This document shows positions 34,998 to 45,754 of a stretch of DNA of 64,000 nt, piece after piece. Source of the stretch: Vitellaria paradoxa (taxonomy: Eukaryota > Streptophyta > Magnoliopsida > Ericales > Sapotaceae); the NCBI GenBank assembly GCA_019916065.1, contig CM034237.1, positions 23,333,752 to 23,397,751 on the forward strand, read 5' to 3'. The position numbers and the translations under genes were made by a program. Numbering within the stretch: position 1 is the stretch's first letter; each line of letters begins with the position of its first letter. The notes under the pieces are model-generated. The model saw only the letters and a list, made by a program, of their open reading frames with translations, had not been told where the DNA came from and searched no databases.

Positions 34998-37900
34998 TAT
35001 TGGCACTCCAATTTCTCCCCCATTTAATATTTATAGTATTTAATACTTAAACAGTTTCTATTGATTAAGTTCCCTTAATCGTAGGACAAATCAAAGTGCC
35101 AAGAATCGACAATAAGTAAAAATTCAACAAAATGCTAGTTGTACCCTAGAATTAGGGAGAAACCAAGCTTAGGGACTAGATCAACGCAGAAGGCCACTAG
35201 ATTGCATAAGCACGTTCAAGTCACCAAATAAATAAGTCCAGTATCAACAAAAGTGCAAAGGTCCAAAATCAAAGGTCAGTTTTGTCCAAAAGTCAAGAAT
35301 GGTCTTTACCGGAACACCCAAAGATTGATATCAACTGGATGCCCAGATCAAGGCAAAAAGTATAAAAATACCTATGAATTCCTAGGACATGTCACAGATA
35401 TAGAGGCAGGCTCAGAGTAACCAAAATGACACTCTAAAGGTCATTCAAGCTCCGCCAACTTAAAATGGCTCCTACCGATGAGAAGTAAATACTAGCCCCA
35501 GACACAATTTGAGCATCTAAACAAAGTTAGAATGCCCTCAAAATGTGCACAGATGTTGAGGGTTCATTCCCTAAGGTAATGGCATAGCTAAGTCTAACCA
35601 AGTTAAAACTTAGGAGGCCCTTCTGTGGATTCATTTGTAAAATTTGTTAATTTTTTATAAATTCATAAAAGTGTCCTAGAGTCTTACCAATGGCATTTTT
35701 GGATCCCTTATATCTAAAAATGGTCGGAGGAGTTATCCTGGCAGTGCCTTCAAGGATTAAGTCAAAGGATTGGCTAACCCTACCTCCGTTTCAGCCCGTT
35801 TTAAAGTAACAATTTTCAAACAGACATAACTTGGCCTTGGAGAATTTAAATTGAACCAAATTTTGACCTAATTGGTTTAATTCACTCCAAAAATTGCTCA
35901 GGAAGTCCTAAAGCTCTTGGAAACTACGCAAAAGTTTGTGGGTGAAACTTAAACCTTACAAAACATGGCCCAAGCTAGGGGCTCAAGCTAAATTGGCCTT
36001 CTTTTTGGCCTAGCCACGAAACGGCTTGCCAAGTGTTTGGCAAACTTTTTTGCTTGTCTTGGTTTGCAAAATTTTCCAGCCCTTTTGTTTTTGCGAACAT
36101 ATTTGCCCATGGTGTTTTACAAACCTTTTCGCTCATCCTATTTAGCAAAAGGATTTACAGAACAAGTTTAGTAAAGATGTTTGCCTTCTTTTATCATTGC
36201 AAACTTGTCCACTCATTAGGTTATACAAAGTTGTATTCCATTTCAAAGCATTGCAAATCTTTTGTTCACTTAAAATGTCTATATAAAGAAACTTCTCTTT
36301 TCTCATTTCCATCCCACTCACTTTCTCTCTTCTTCTTCTATAAAGCTGGCCACTAAGTGGTGTTCTTAAGGTCTTTGGAAGAACTCAAGGTTTTTTCTCT
36401 CTTGAGTTTTATCTTTGGTTTAATTTTCTCTTTAAGAGAATTTTTATTTTATCTTTCAATTCAATTTGTTCGCATAATGAGAATAAAATAATTTTAATTT
36501 TGTAAATATAATTCTTCATCAATGAAAGGTATCCAAATCATAATTCAAGACTGGGTTATACCTGATTTATGATATTAATTGGATTAATTGAGACTATTTT
36601 GTAAAATTCCAAACATTATACAAATGACATGATCCTTAAACATGATATGTAGACAGCTCCAGTAGAAGCCTGGAGTCCAGCCACAATAGCATAAAACACT
36701 AACTTGGAACTAAGCTCCTTTCCTTGGTTTGACGTAAGGCGTTAACTTTCTCTAGAGCAAAGCTCCATTCTGCAGTTACGCGTTTGGCACTAACTATCCT
36801 TTTGTTTGGAGCAAGACTCCTTTCTCTAGTTAACCATTTCCTAGTTGTGCGCTAAGCACTAACTCCCATTTCCCCAATAAAGAAAGGCTCCTTTCTTCCA
36901 TGGCGTAACTTTTTCTCTCATATGAGATTGTGCTCCATTTCTTAGTTAAGCATGAGGTGCTAACTATCTTTTATCATTTGGAGAGAAGCTCTCTTCCCAA
37001 AGTTATATGTGAGGCACTAACTTTTGTTTCAATCTTGGAGAACAAAGATAATTACCCCTAATCCATATCTAGAGCTAAGATCTTTTCCTTATCCTATATC
37101 AGGAGCGAGGCTCCTTCGTGTACTGCACTGACCCTATCATACCTATTTGCAAATCACGCCCACAGTAGGCACTATCATAAAGCTATGTTGACCTAATCCC
37201 TTAAAAGGGTATGTAGGCAACTCGAGTAGATAGTTTAAGTGTAGTCTCCACGGCCTTCATAGACCATCATTTGTGCAATGTGCCAACTTAAACTTAGAGT
37301 TAGGCTCTTTTATCCATCTAGCATGTAGTCTAGACAACCTTAGGTCTAAACTACGTCAACCTGATCCCGTCATAGGGTGCATAGGCAACACGAGCACATA
37401 GCTTGAGTTCAGTCATCTCGATTTTTATTGACCATCTTCAAATACTTACTTTATTCTCAGCATGCACACATACTCATATAAAGCCCTCAGGATACATTAC
37501 TACCCCATAGGCAGGCATTGTACTACACTCACACACACAAGCTAAGCTCAATCATCTCACATTTTGGACATCATTTACATTCATGGATTATATGCTATGA
37601 TCATTATAGACCAGAGTATTATATTATGAGATCACAAATGCAAAAAGCAGAAAGAGACTCTAGATATCTCTAGGTATCCGGGCGTGACGGTTTTTGTGCA
37701 TAGCCAAATCACCAGACCCACTATCTGTAATTGCACAAACTAGATGAGAGTCACCAAAAATGGACCTATTATCACAATTTAAAAAATCATAAATTAAAAT
37801 GCCTTTTAACTTAAACCAAAACTTGAGTACCTCAACACACTAATTTTGAAAGTGTGAGGTGGCGACTCCTAGTCTTTGTAATCAAGGCCCTATTTCAAAA

Positions 37901-38004
37901 CAAAACCATACTTTTCACATTTGGCCAATTTTAGACACACCATGTCATAATAAAGACTCACAAATCGTGCTCGTCGGCCATGCCGTGTAGATCTAGTTGC
38001 GACA
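34998..38004 (+). mobile_element. Gypsy copy 3: 3' LTR
   Basis: 3007 bp, homologous to the 5' LTR from TATTGGCACTCC to GCGACA. It lacks two stretches present in the 5' copy: the CATG array plus the first mini-palindrome units (gap near 36635, equivalent to about 24130-25290), and the solo LTR. It is therefore the useful comparison for dating and for the empty insertion site at 37320. Confidence 0.88.
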
Positions 38005-38114
38005 TCTTGCAAGTTGGTAGTTCTTATTACGATGCCATTGGCTCATTCCTCCTTTCAGAGTTTCTCTTCCAAGCTGGGTATTTTTGACTCATATGCTCCA
38101 ACTTGAGGGGGCCG
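38005..38114 (+). pseudogene. Copia polyprotein C-terminus and polypurine tract
   Basis: After the TCTTG duplicate the copia resumes: a frame near 38050-38103 gives 'SSKLGIFDSYAPT' followed by a stop, the usual end of a copia polyprotein. The tract ACTTGAGGGGGCC (38101-38113) then abuts the 3' LTR. This confirms that the gypsy element landed between RNase H and the C-terminal tail. Confidence 0.85.
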
Positions 38115-38266
38115 TCTTAGAATATATTTTTATTTTCCTTATTTAATATTGACGGTCTGTGTAATTGCATTATTTCCTTATTTGATGTAAAATTTTCATT
38201 ATGAATAAGATTTATGGGAAAAGAGAGAAATTAATTCAATTCTCTCTTATTCTCTCTTTTCTAAGT
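38115..38266 (+). mobile_element. Copia 3' LTR
   Basis: 152 bp matching 17454-17597. It starts TCTTAGAATATAT (second base changed from G), ends TTCTAAGT and is followed by the GAAAC duplicate. It has a small internal duplication 'tctctcttattctctcttt' relative to the 5' LTR. Confidence 0.92.
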
Positions 38267-38271
38267 GAAAC

Positions 38272-39318
38272 AAATGTTTGTTATACATATAAGCAAGTAT
38301 TTATCATATGATAAATCATATTTATTAAAGACAACATTCTTCTTCTCATATACTTATCATCTTGATGCTGCATCACTTTTTAACACATAAGAGCAAAATA
38401 TTAACTTTTGCAATTGGACACTTGGCAATTTTTAATTAGTTAAAATTTTGAATGCCTACACATGTGCACATTGAGTGCTTCATTAAGACTTCTCATTCTT
38501 CTAGCAAACAATCAACACATCATCATAGAAGATCGGTGTTTGTGGATTGTCGTTCAATTTTTTGATTCATTCTTTTAGAGTTGGTGAGTTGCACAGAAGC
38601 AAGGAAGGTGTCTATGTGATAGGATTGTGGGTACGATTTTGCAACTATCACAGAAGATTCTAGTCAATGAGAAATATTTAGTGGATGAGTTTTAGTTCCC
38701 CATTCTAGGGACTAAGGTTTTTTCCTACTATTTTTAAGATTTTACTTGTTAACTTCTTATGCATTATCTAGTTTGTTGTTATGCACTTGTGATTGTTTTA
38801 TTACTTGATTGGATTGATTGATTACTTATTTAGGATTGCATGGAAGTGATAACATAGTTTTTCAGTTTCTTCTTATTAGGGATTTTGCCAGTGTTTTACT
38901 ATCCTTTTTTATAATGCTTGTACCTTTTATGGTGATTTTAGAATTAGGATTTATAGATAGAAAAGAAAAGAGACAAAGAAATAAAATTATTTATATGTTT
39001 TGATTTTTATTATTAATTAAATAAAAAACTAAACCTTTTGATAATTATTTTGTTACTTTTTTCTCAATATTCTAACCATGCCAAAAATAAAATACAATAA
39101 AATTATTTTTCAATTTATTTTACTATCTTATTTTTTTCGATACTTTTGTTTTTTGTGTGCAAATTTACAATAAATAAATCCAAACTTTTAGGTATTATAT
39201 GCTAACTAGAAAAGTTGGTCTCACCAAAAGAAAAAAAATAATTCTACTGATGATCGAACTTGAATATATCATTAAATCTAGTGTAGTTAACCATCAGGCT
39301 AAGTCATTCTCTATGCAT
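38272..39318. other. Unassigned AT-rich sequence
   Basis: No gene, LTR terminus or inverted repeat recognised. The frame at 38818-39003 is AT-rich and hydrophobic without a motif. Confidence 0.5.
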
Positions 39319-39820
39319 ATGTCATGCTCCAAATCTCATGACCTGATGACTTGAACTGAATTACATACATGAGTACATCACAATTGCATGACCTTATCCC
39401 AATAAGAGCCATACAATGAACTGGAGCAAAATAAAGTATAACAATAACAAATATGCATATAAGCCTCAGCCTTAAAAACAATGTATCTAGGCTCAACCCA
39501 GTATAATACAACCCATTTAATATAACTATATAAAAATATATATGTATATAACTTATCTCTTGATAGAGACTAGAAAAACAATACATCAAGACCTTACATC
39601 TGAGGTACTAAAAAGAATATGAAAGTAATATAAACGAAAGACAAAATATCTAGGGAAAATAAAGACAAAATATCTAGGGAAAATAAAGACAAAAGATATA
39701 AGGAAAACTAAGTCTCTCAGCTAGTAGGCCTAGCAGGTAGACTTGCCTCAGAATCTGTAACTAAATTTGTAGAGAAGTGAGCAGGATATCCACATTTGTG
39801 TAATATAAGCCTAGTGGCCT
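39319..39820 (-). mobile_element. LTR fragment of the 'GGGGCGTGACA' family
   Basis: Starts (plus strand) TGTCATGCTCCAAATCTCATGACC. This corresponds to the 3' end of LTRs at 58702 (TGTCATGCCCCGAATT…) and 60174 (TGTCACGCCCCGAAAT…). Similarity continues to a 'gtgagca…atccacatttgtgt' block near 39775-39800, equivalent to 'gtgagcactaaattccacgtgtg' (60503). It then gives way to another element. Only the 3' part of the LTR is present. Confidence 0.55.
39637..39708. repeat. Three tandem copies of a 24-bp unit
   Basis: Copies at 39637-39660, 39661-39684 and 39685-39708. The first two are identical (AAAGACAAAATATCTAGGG plus AAAAT). The third differs at a few bases. Confidence 0.9.
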
Positions 39821-39829
39821 CATGATATG

Positions 39830-41257
39830 TAAGCGATATAATCCCTATATTTAGATGTATCATAGGTATGTTGAATGTGATGAAAGTTTATATTCTAGCA
39901 TTCAATTCTATCATGGATGAAAGTTATAATATGCATATCAGGTATATCTATTGGAGTCATGACTTAGAAATCACAAGCTTTAGCTAATCTTAAGTTATTC
40001 TTAGTCTCTTGAGCATGACTCTCTCAGGTAAACAGCTCGGGATTGGTAAGTGTTTGACTTCTATAAGGCTATATCTACCCAAATAGATATGTGATAGAAT
40101 ATGTTAAAGTGTTCCTAACATGTCAAGTCATGTTTGGGCATGTAAAGACATAGTGCATGACATGTCATAGTGCTTGCAAGCATCATATATGAGGTCCTAG
40201 TATGGCATAGGATGATGTCAAAGCATTGTAATATGATGAATCATGGTAACGAGTCACCGTAGCATGTTAATATTGCATGATATAATGGTTTAGCATAATG
40301 ACAAAGCATGATAGCATGTAGATATGATGTGATGTGTGACCCATGCCATGATGGCTTGTCACAGTATGTGATGTCATGTGCGATAGATGCTATGCTGGCA
40401 TGTCATGGGTTATGTCATATGTGTCGTAAAATGTCTCGAGTTATCCTAGTCACTATCACTCACCAAAAAAATCCTGAATGTAAAAGTCAAGATTGAAGAG
40501 ATCTAGTGACTCAGGTTCATGTAATTGACTCAGTCCTAATTACATATTAAGGAATTCTATCCTAATTATACAAATAAGGAATTAAATAACTAAATTAAAA
40601 ATGAATTAAAAATTATACCCAAATGGAAATGAAAAACTCCTTGAAAATGCTTGAATGCGTTGAATGCTTTAAAATGTGAGGTGATGGTGAGTTGAAATGA
40701 CTTGAAGATGGGGTATCTATAGAAAAGATTAGGGTGGACAAAAGTTGGAAAAAAGTTTATTTGCAAGAAATCTTCCAAAATGTGTAATAGCACAAAATCC
40801 TCCAACATCTGTTTTTGCACGAAGTCCTCCATAAACAACATTTGTAAGGGAAACTCCAAATGGCCTAGTGTACCTCCTTTGTGCATCATGGCCTAGTGAA
40901 GGGTAATATGGTTATGATGTGAGGAGAGCTCCATGTTCAAGCAACATCTGGCAAAGATTAGGACACGTTCGAGTACCATTTCATGATGAGTTGAAGATCT
41001 AGGTGATTTTTGGGAGTACCTAAAGGTCCTGAGCATGTCAATTTTGAAATTTCACACTAAAGGGTTGATTTGGTCAAAACAAAGTTAAAATCAGAGTCCA
41101 TGTCAACCTAATAGTGACTGTCTAAAAATTGATGCATTCAAATGAGCTAAAATAGTGCAAGACGCTTTGTTTCTGTTCATCTGATGACAGTGGACTTATG
41201 AGAGATGATTTCTCTTACCATTTTTTAATATGAAGAATTCAGATGTGGCCCCCAATA
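39830..41257 (-). mobile_element. Diverged LTR fragment of the long-LTR gypsy family
   Basis: The left half parallels the inverse LTR of copy 1: the 'tcatgactta…aatc..aagttattcttagtctct' stretch (39960-40015) resembles 3675-3735, and a CATG-rich array (40080-40450) follows. The right half has the TTTGCA-type segment and a TATA-like box on the minus strand (about 40715). The right edge TATTGGGGGCC (minus strand, 41257) resembles the TATTG start of the nested copy. The minus-strand frame at 40590-40889 falls in this U3-like segment and is not taken as a gene. Clearly a more distant subfamily. Confidence 0.5.
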
Positions 41258-42069
41258 AGTTCTTGGTTGTTTCTACCAACAAATTTATTGGTATTAACAA
41301 TTTTTTACATGCATTTTGAGACACTTACAAGAATTTTGTAATATTCTACACTATTGTAGGTAAAAGACAATGTATAGGATTTGATTCTATTTGTTATATA
41401 CCTTAAGAGTCTCACTTATAATAATTAGTTGATAGAAGGAAAGAATTAAGGGTGCTAACGGAACGGGGTGGGTATGGAGATGGGCATCTCTACTCTTGTC
41501 CATGTTTAATAATTCCTACCTACATTCTAGTTGCTGCCTCCATCTCCGTAAAAGGAAAAATCTTTCATTTATCCCTACACTGGACTAGATGTGAGTCTCT
41601 TGTCCCCATCTCCCATTCCCATTTAAAGATAAAAATTATTTATATAATAAAAACATTATAAATTACATATTAAAAATAAAAATTATATATATTTTTAAGT
41701 AAAATAATGTTATATATTAACTTATAATTGTTATACAAATGATTACGTAAACGAGTATGAGACAAAGTGGAGACTGCATACCATTTTTGTTTCCATACCT
41801 CTTATGAGATTATTTAAAATATTTATCTCCGTTTTCCAAAACCGAAACGAGCACCTCCATATCCTCTCCAAAATGGATTGAGTGATACGAAACCCATTTG
41901 GATGATATTTTTATCATCCCTGGAGGGAACCAAGACATATCAACGCAGACCAATATCTCATATAACACGTGGTAATGCAGATTCAAGCTCAATAGCAAAA
42001 CCCGAATTGAGAAACTGAACCAGAGGGTGAATAATCAATACAACACACCTCAATCGCACAGAAACAGAG
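41258..42069. other. Sequence 3' of the NHL gene; possible small inverted-repeat element
   Basis: Positions about 41450-41870 hold G-rich text at one side ('gggtgctaacggaacggggt') and C-rich complementary-looking text at the other ('aaaccgaaacgagcacc'). This would fit a decayed MITE, but the match is only partial and no clear target duplication is seen. The 3' untranslated region of the NHL gene probably lies just left of 42070; no canonical AATAAA signal is evident there. Confidence 0.35.
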
Positions 42070-42711
42070 TCAGGTGAAGTAAGATGAGCATCTCTTATCT
42101 TTGTAACTGGCCAAGATCAAACCATCCGAGCCCACCGCCGCATCACACAAGTTATGCATCTTCCGGTGTTTGGCCGTCCATGAAAGCAGCCTAAATCGGA
42201 TGGCTGACGTTAATCTAAGACGAAAGATCACCAGCCCCTTCCCGCGATCACCCTCAATCTCCATCCAACGCTGTTTCTTGATCATCAACGTGGCCCCTTT
42301 CATCACACCGTGAAGTGCTGTGACATTATCTGGCTTCTCATAAAATGGATTCAATAAGCTAGCGAAACCGATACTCCCACCCTTGTATTCCAGGCTCACC
42401 TTCATAGCATCATAGTAAATCCCAATCCTGTGGTTCGGGTTGTATGCAGTTAGGTTGAAATTTACTTGGGCATTGCGCGGCCGTTTCAGGTGGCCCAAAC
42501 CCACAAATTTGAAATCCCGAATATGGATCCTGGGTCGGTGCGGGCGTAAACCCAGCCATAGGATGAAGATGATAATGGCTAGAGCAAAGAGAAAACCTAT
42601 GAGAATAGTACATACTATCTTGGTGACACTGATTCTTTGAATGGGGTATCGACCCACGCTATGCGTTTGGATTCTGGGACTGGTTTGAATCGGTATTTCG
42701 TGGGAGGACAT
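42070..42711 (-). CDS. NDR1/HIN1-like (NHL) LEA_2 membrane protein
   Basis: Intact 213-residue single-exon gene. Basic N-terminal cytosolic tail (1-30), one transmembrane segment (about 31-55, 'KIVCTILIGFLFALAIIIF…'), then a LEA_2-type domain (about 80-195). Family landmarks: 'RPHRPR' just after the membrane segment (56-61), the NPN motif in 'NPNHRIGIYYD' (91-101), 'NPFYEKP' (121-127), 'QRWMEIEGDR' (147-156), and a C-terminal Cys pair (C189, C208) ending 'YFT'. Potential N-glycosylation sites NLT (86) and NVT (129). Length and ending are usual for Arabidopsis NHL proteins of the At4g05220 type (recall, not a search). Members are plasma-membrane proteins tied to defence and stress signalling; the exact role here is unknown. 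ATG at 42711 is the only start that keeps the tail and membrane segment. No neighbour gene suggests a partnership. Confidence 0.93.
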   Translation of the reverse strand: MSSHEIPIQTSPRIQTHSVGRYPIQRISVTKIVCTILIGFLFALAIIIFILWLGLRPHRPRIHIRDFKFVGLGHLKRPRNAQVNFNLTAYNPNHRIGIYYDAMKVSLEYKGGSIGFASLLNPFYEKPDNVTALHGVMKGATLMIKKQRWMEIEGDRGKGLVIFRLRLTSAIRFRLLSWTAKHRKMHNLCDAAVGSDGLILASYKDKRCSSYFT

Positions 42712-42778
42712 TTGTAATTGGTTTATATAGCTTTGGGTTTCAGATTATTGGATTGAGCCCCCTGGGAGAGAAATTTAT

Positions 42779-42788
42779 GTTATATACT
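42779..42788 (-). promoter_or_regulatory. Candidate TATA box of the NHL gene
   Basis: On the minus strand this reads AGTATATAAC, about 70 bases before the ATG, so transcription could begin near 42750 with a short leader. A second TATA-like word (CTATATAAAC, 42721-42730) is only about 10 bases from the ATG; a start 30 bases below it would fall inside the coding region, so it is the less likely promoter. Confidence 0.35.
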
Positions 42789-42789
42789 A

Positions 42790-43284
42790 GAAGGAAACGA
42801 AGTACTTTGAAAGCATAGACTCGTAGGTAGGGAAAGAAAAGAATAAGTTCATTGGTTGCTAAATTGGTCCCAAATGGATTCGTAAAGTGCGTGGAAGGTA
42901 TGAAGCCCATTTCTAATATGGATTCCCGAAGTACTATTGTCCCATTCCTTGAGTGTTTCTATAATTTTTTTATCATCATGTTCTTGATCTAAATTAATTT
43001 TACTTCTTGATGATACATGAACACACATGTATATATAATGACTAGTATACTTGGGTAGTAACGGGGATGGTTGATGTCCAAAACAAAAAGAAATTGTTCA
43101 TGTTAAAATGATATTAGCCCAATGTGTTAGGCTAGAAAATGAGAGAAGCCTTGGACAACGTTTGGAACATGGATTTGTGGGGGAAAAGAGAAAGTGAATG
43201 AAAATGATAAGAATGCAAAATGAAGTAAAAAAAATTAATTTTATCTCATTTTTTCCATTAAGTTAGAAAACTAAGAGTAAAACA
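42790..43284. other. Upstream region of the NHL gene
   Basis: AT-rich and without open frames. A stretch near 43155-43200 ('tttggaacatggatttgtgg') resembles one at 51858-51880 ('tttggaacattgatttgtgg'), a hint of a shared small repeat, but no boundaries are visible. Confidence 0.4.
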
Positions 43285-43602
43285 CGAAAGTAGTAGTCCT
43301 TTCAGTCTTCTTTCCAACCCAAAAAGAATCAGGTCAATCCGAGTTGTGAGTGAAAAAATATGGTCAAAATACTAACAAGGTGTCAAGCTGAAACTTCAGC
43401 TGCACACCACTTCAACCATCTTGAACTTCGGACCATTTTTCTCTCCTCGGTAGCCACTTTCATCGCTGCTAATCTCACTTATTTTGCCTTTTTTCCTGCA
43501 ATTAAGAAAATAATTATAAAACTTCAAAATAAACTACTTAAATGCATCAAAAGTTATACAAAAGTGGAGTTTGTAATAGCACTTTTCAAGTGCAATCAAC
43601 CT
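43285..43602 (-). mobile_element. Athila-like LTR fragment (5' end of LTR)
   Basis: On the minus strand it begins TGATTGCACTTGAAAAG, the start also seen at 50323 (TGATTACACTTGAAAA) and 25994. Further in, it is the inverse of 15815-15985, sharing for example 'gaagttcaagatgg' and 'cagcttgacacc'. It stops near 43285. The open frame at 43360-43677 on the plus strand overlies this fragment and is not a gene. Confidence 0.65.
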
Positions 43603-43859
43603 CAATTGAGGTCTTGTGTATCATCAGTTCACCTAGTTTTTCTTGAAATTTCTATTTGTAGTCAAATATGTACTTGAAATGTGGTCATAGTGTTGCCACT
43701 ATAGTCTATCATCCTACCCTTCTATCACCAAACCCCATCACCACTATACTGATCTTTTTTCTCTCTCTTTCATTTCAGATATTGTCACTGTGTGTGTATG
43801 CATCTGGGCGATATAAAAAGAAAAAAATGAAAGTCCATACTTAAGTGTTATATTGTGAG

Positions 43860-45754
43860 TCTATGGGTGGCGTGCTTGGTGGTCTAGAGTTGAGTTTGTG
43901 TTCATGGGCAGTGGTTTGGTGGCTTGGTATGTCATGTCTCTGTTAAGGAATTTGGGTCTTTGTTCGTGGTATTCTTCTACTGCCATCAACTTCTTTCTTC
44001 ATTCTCCTTCTTCAACTTTACTTTAAGGTAAGGGTTCTTCCCTAACAAATTCGTTAGGTATGTTCGACCAATTATGAACATGTTTTAGTCTTTAGTTATT
44101 CCATGATCTAAGTTGAATTGGTTGATGGCTCAGAACTAATAAATGTAAATTGATCCAAAAACCATCTGCACAAATTCTTGAGTTTTTTTTTTTTGGTAAA
44201 TCAAAGCATGAAATTGGTTTAAAATGTTTCTTACATGTTTTGAAACTTGTTAAAACTAATATAAACAATTGATCATGGAAAAAAATAATAGATAAAAACT
44301 ATTGAAACCCTATAAATAGAAGTTGTTGAACCACTGCAATTAGGTCTCTATTTTGCACATGTGAGGCCTTCCTTTGTGCATATACTACTTGCATAGGCCT
44401 TCCTATTCATGTGCTTGAGTGGTTTTTGTGCACACACCAAATAACATCTCGTCTAAACACCATTTAGTGATGATGCCTTGTCAATCAGGATTCACCTAAT
44501 GCTCACCACTAGTTAGTCTATTTATTCTTTTGCACGATTGTGCTAGTTGCTTACACATGCCACCTTGACTTGACTTATTTTGCAAAACTGTAAGCTTAAA
44601 TGTATTGAATTGATTGAACATATTTTGACCTATTGATAAACTTATGTTAATGTTTTATTTGATAAGTATTAAATTATATGGAATTACTTTAATTAGATGA
44701 TATGATGAAATTCTGATAAAGTTGAATAGTGATATATTGCAATATTGATTTTTGGATTTTGGGCACAGAGATACTGAAAATGGGAGGTATTATATACCCA
44801 AGGGTTCAAAGTTCTGAAACTTGCATAGGAGTTGATGACTCACGTCCAGTAAATTAGTAGCCTATGAGGTGAGAAAGATGATTAGCATGTATTTTTACTC
44901 CTGAGACTTAGCCTAAGTGGCAGACGTAGATTCACATGGTTCACTTTATGGCCATAGTCATTTGAGACAAGCACTAAATATGTAGTTTGGTTAGATTTTG
45001 TGGCCATGACCGACCTGAAAGAGTACCTAACCCATCTATATATTGATTTTGGTATTAGTGGTAGGGTTATAAGGTGTTGGGAACAATTATATTGGTTAAA
45101 TAAGATTAGATGAAAAAATTAACCTTGATGTTTATTTTCCTATGCTATCTGTTGTGGTAATTTGAATGGTGTTGTTTATGTTTACTTTATACCATGCTAG
45201 GTATATTATATGTTTAGTTTTGCAGTATAGTCAGGACTTGTAAATTGTATTTACTCCCCTACAGACTTTGTTATAGGTTCTGCTATAAGTTCTTTGGTCG
45301 AGACATTTAGCCTAGAACATTAGTTCTCTTTGCATACATTTTGTCTTAGTTTCATTATTTTTTTAGAAATTTTATATTCATTTTTGTACCCCCAGTGGAT
45401 GAGGTTTATTATATTTATTTAAAATACATTTGATTGCTTATACAAATCGAGTTGAATCTCGTTTATAAATATTCTTTTGGAGGAAGAAAGATGTACAATC
45501 TAATGAGACTACTATGAAATATTTACTCATGGGTGGGGCAAGCTCTTTTTTTTTTTTTGGGTATAATCCAATCCATGATATAATTTGATTTGTGGACAAC
45601 ATCACACTATTGCCGAGGCTTTATATATATTGGCTTTTGATTATTTTAATTGCTCTGTTGGATTGCATAGCTCTAATTGGGGGTTGGTTCATATGCTATT
45701 ATAGAGATGCGTGCATGTTACCTAGCACTCCAAGTCATGAAATCTGGGGTGACA
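43860..45754 (+). mobile_element. LTR of the 'GGGGCGTGACA' family, left edge uncertain
   Basis: Ends 'gtcatgaaatctggggtgaca' in two pieces at 45735-45754, like 'gtcacgagatctggggcgtgaca' at 54697-54719. Internal landmarks agree: a 'tacccaagggttcaaag…tgcatagg' block at 44798-44830, equivalent (inverse) to 61080-61110, 'ttagtagcc' at 44854 as at 53868, and the 'aaggtaagggttcttcc' block at 44025 as at 52630. The left edge lies somewhere between 43603 and 43990; no TGTAA terminus was located. Confidence 0.55.

Larger units (their letters stand above)
22631..38004 (+). mobile_element. Nested long-LTR Ty3/gypsy element, gag only (LARD/TR-GAG-like), copy 3
   Basis: A 15.4-kb element inside the copia: 5' LTR 22631-28189, primer site 28192-28210, leader, gag pseudogene 29863-31490, a pol-less 3' region with tandem arrays, 3' LTR 34998-38004. 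Flanks are TCTTC (22626-22630) and TCTTG (38005-38009), a 5-bp duplication with one change. Both LTRs start TATTG (instead of TG) and end ATA or ACA. No DTGS protease, YxDD or integrase signature was seen between gag and the 3' LTR, so it would depend on a relative for replication. The diverged LTRs indicate an old insertion. Confidence 0.85.
17454..38266 (+). mobile_element. Ty1/copia retrotransposon, disrupted by nested SINE and gypsy element
   Basis: Bounded by short LTRs (17454-17597 and 38115-38266) and by identical 5-bp target duplications GAAAC (17449-17453 and 38267-38271). Without the nested insertions the element is about 5.2 kb, a normal copia size. Domains run in copia order: gag with zinc knuckle, protease, integrase, reverse transcriptase, RNase H. 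A SINE lies inside RNase H. A 15.4-kb gypsy element then separates the RNase H part from the last ~110 bp, which still encode the C-terminal 'SKLGIFDSYAPT' tail and carry the polypurine tract. Many stops and frameshifts show that it is dead. Confidence 0.93.

Noticed and set aside
42410..42640. Frames of 66-67 residues overlapping the NHL gene on both strands
   Set aside because: They are shadows of the NHL coding sequence in other frames.
42721..42730. CTATATAAAC as the NHL promoter
   Set aside because: It is only about 10 bases from the ATG; a start site 25-30 bases downstream would fall inside the coding sequence.
43360..43677. Plus-strand 105-residue frame
   Set aside because: It overlies an antisense Athila-like LTR fragment (43285-43602); its homologue at 15.8-16.0 kb does not keep the frame.
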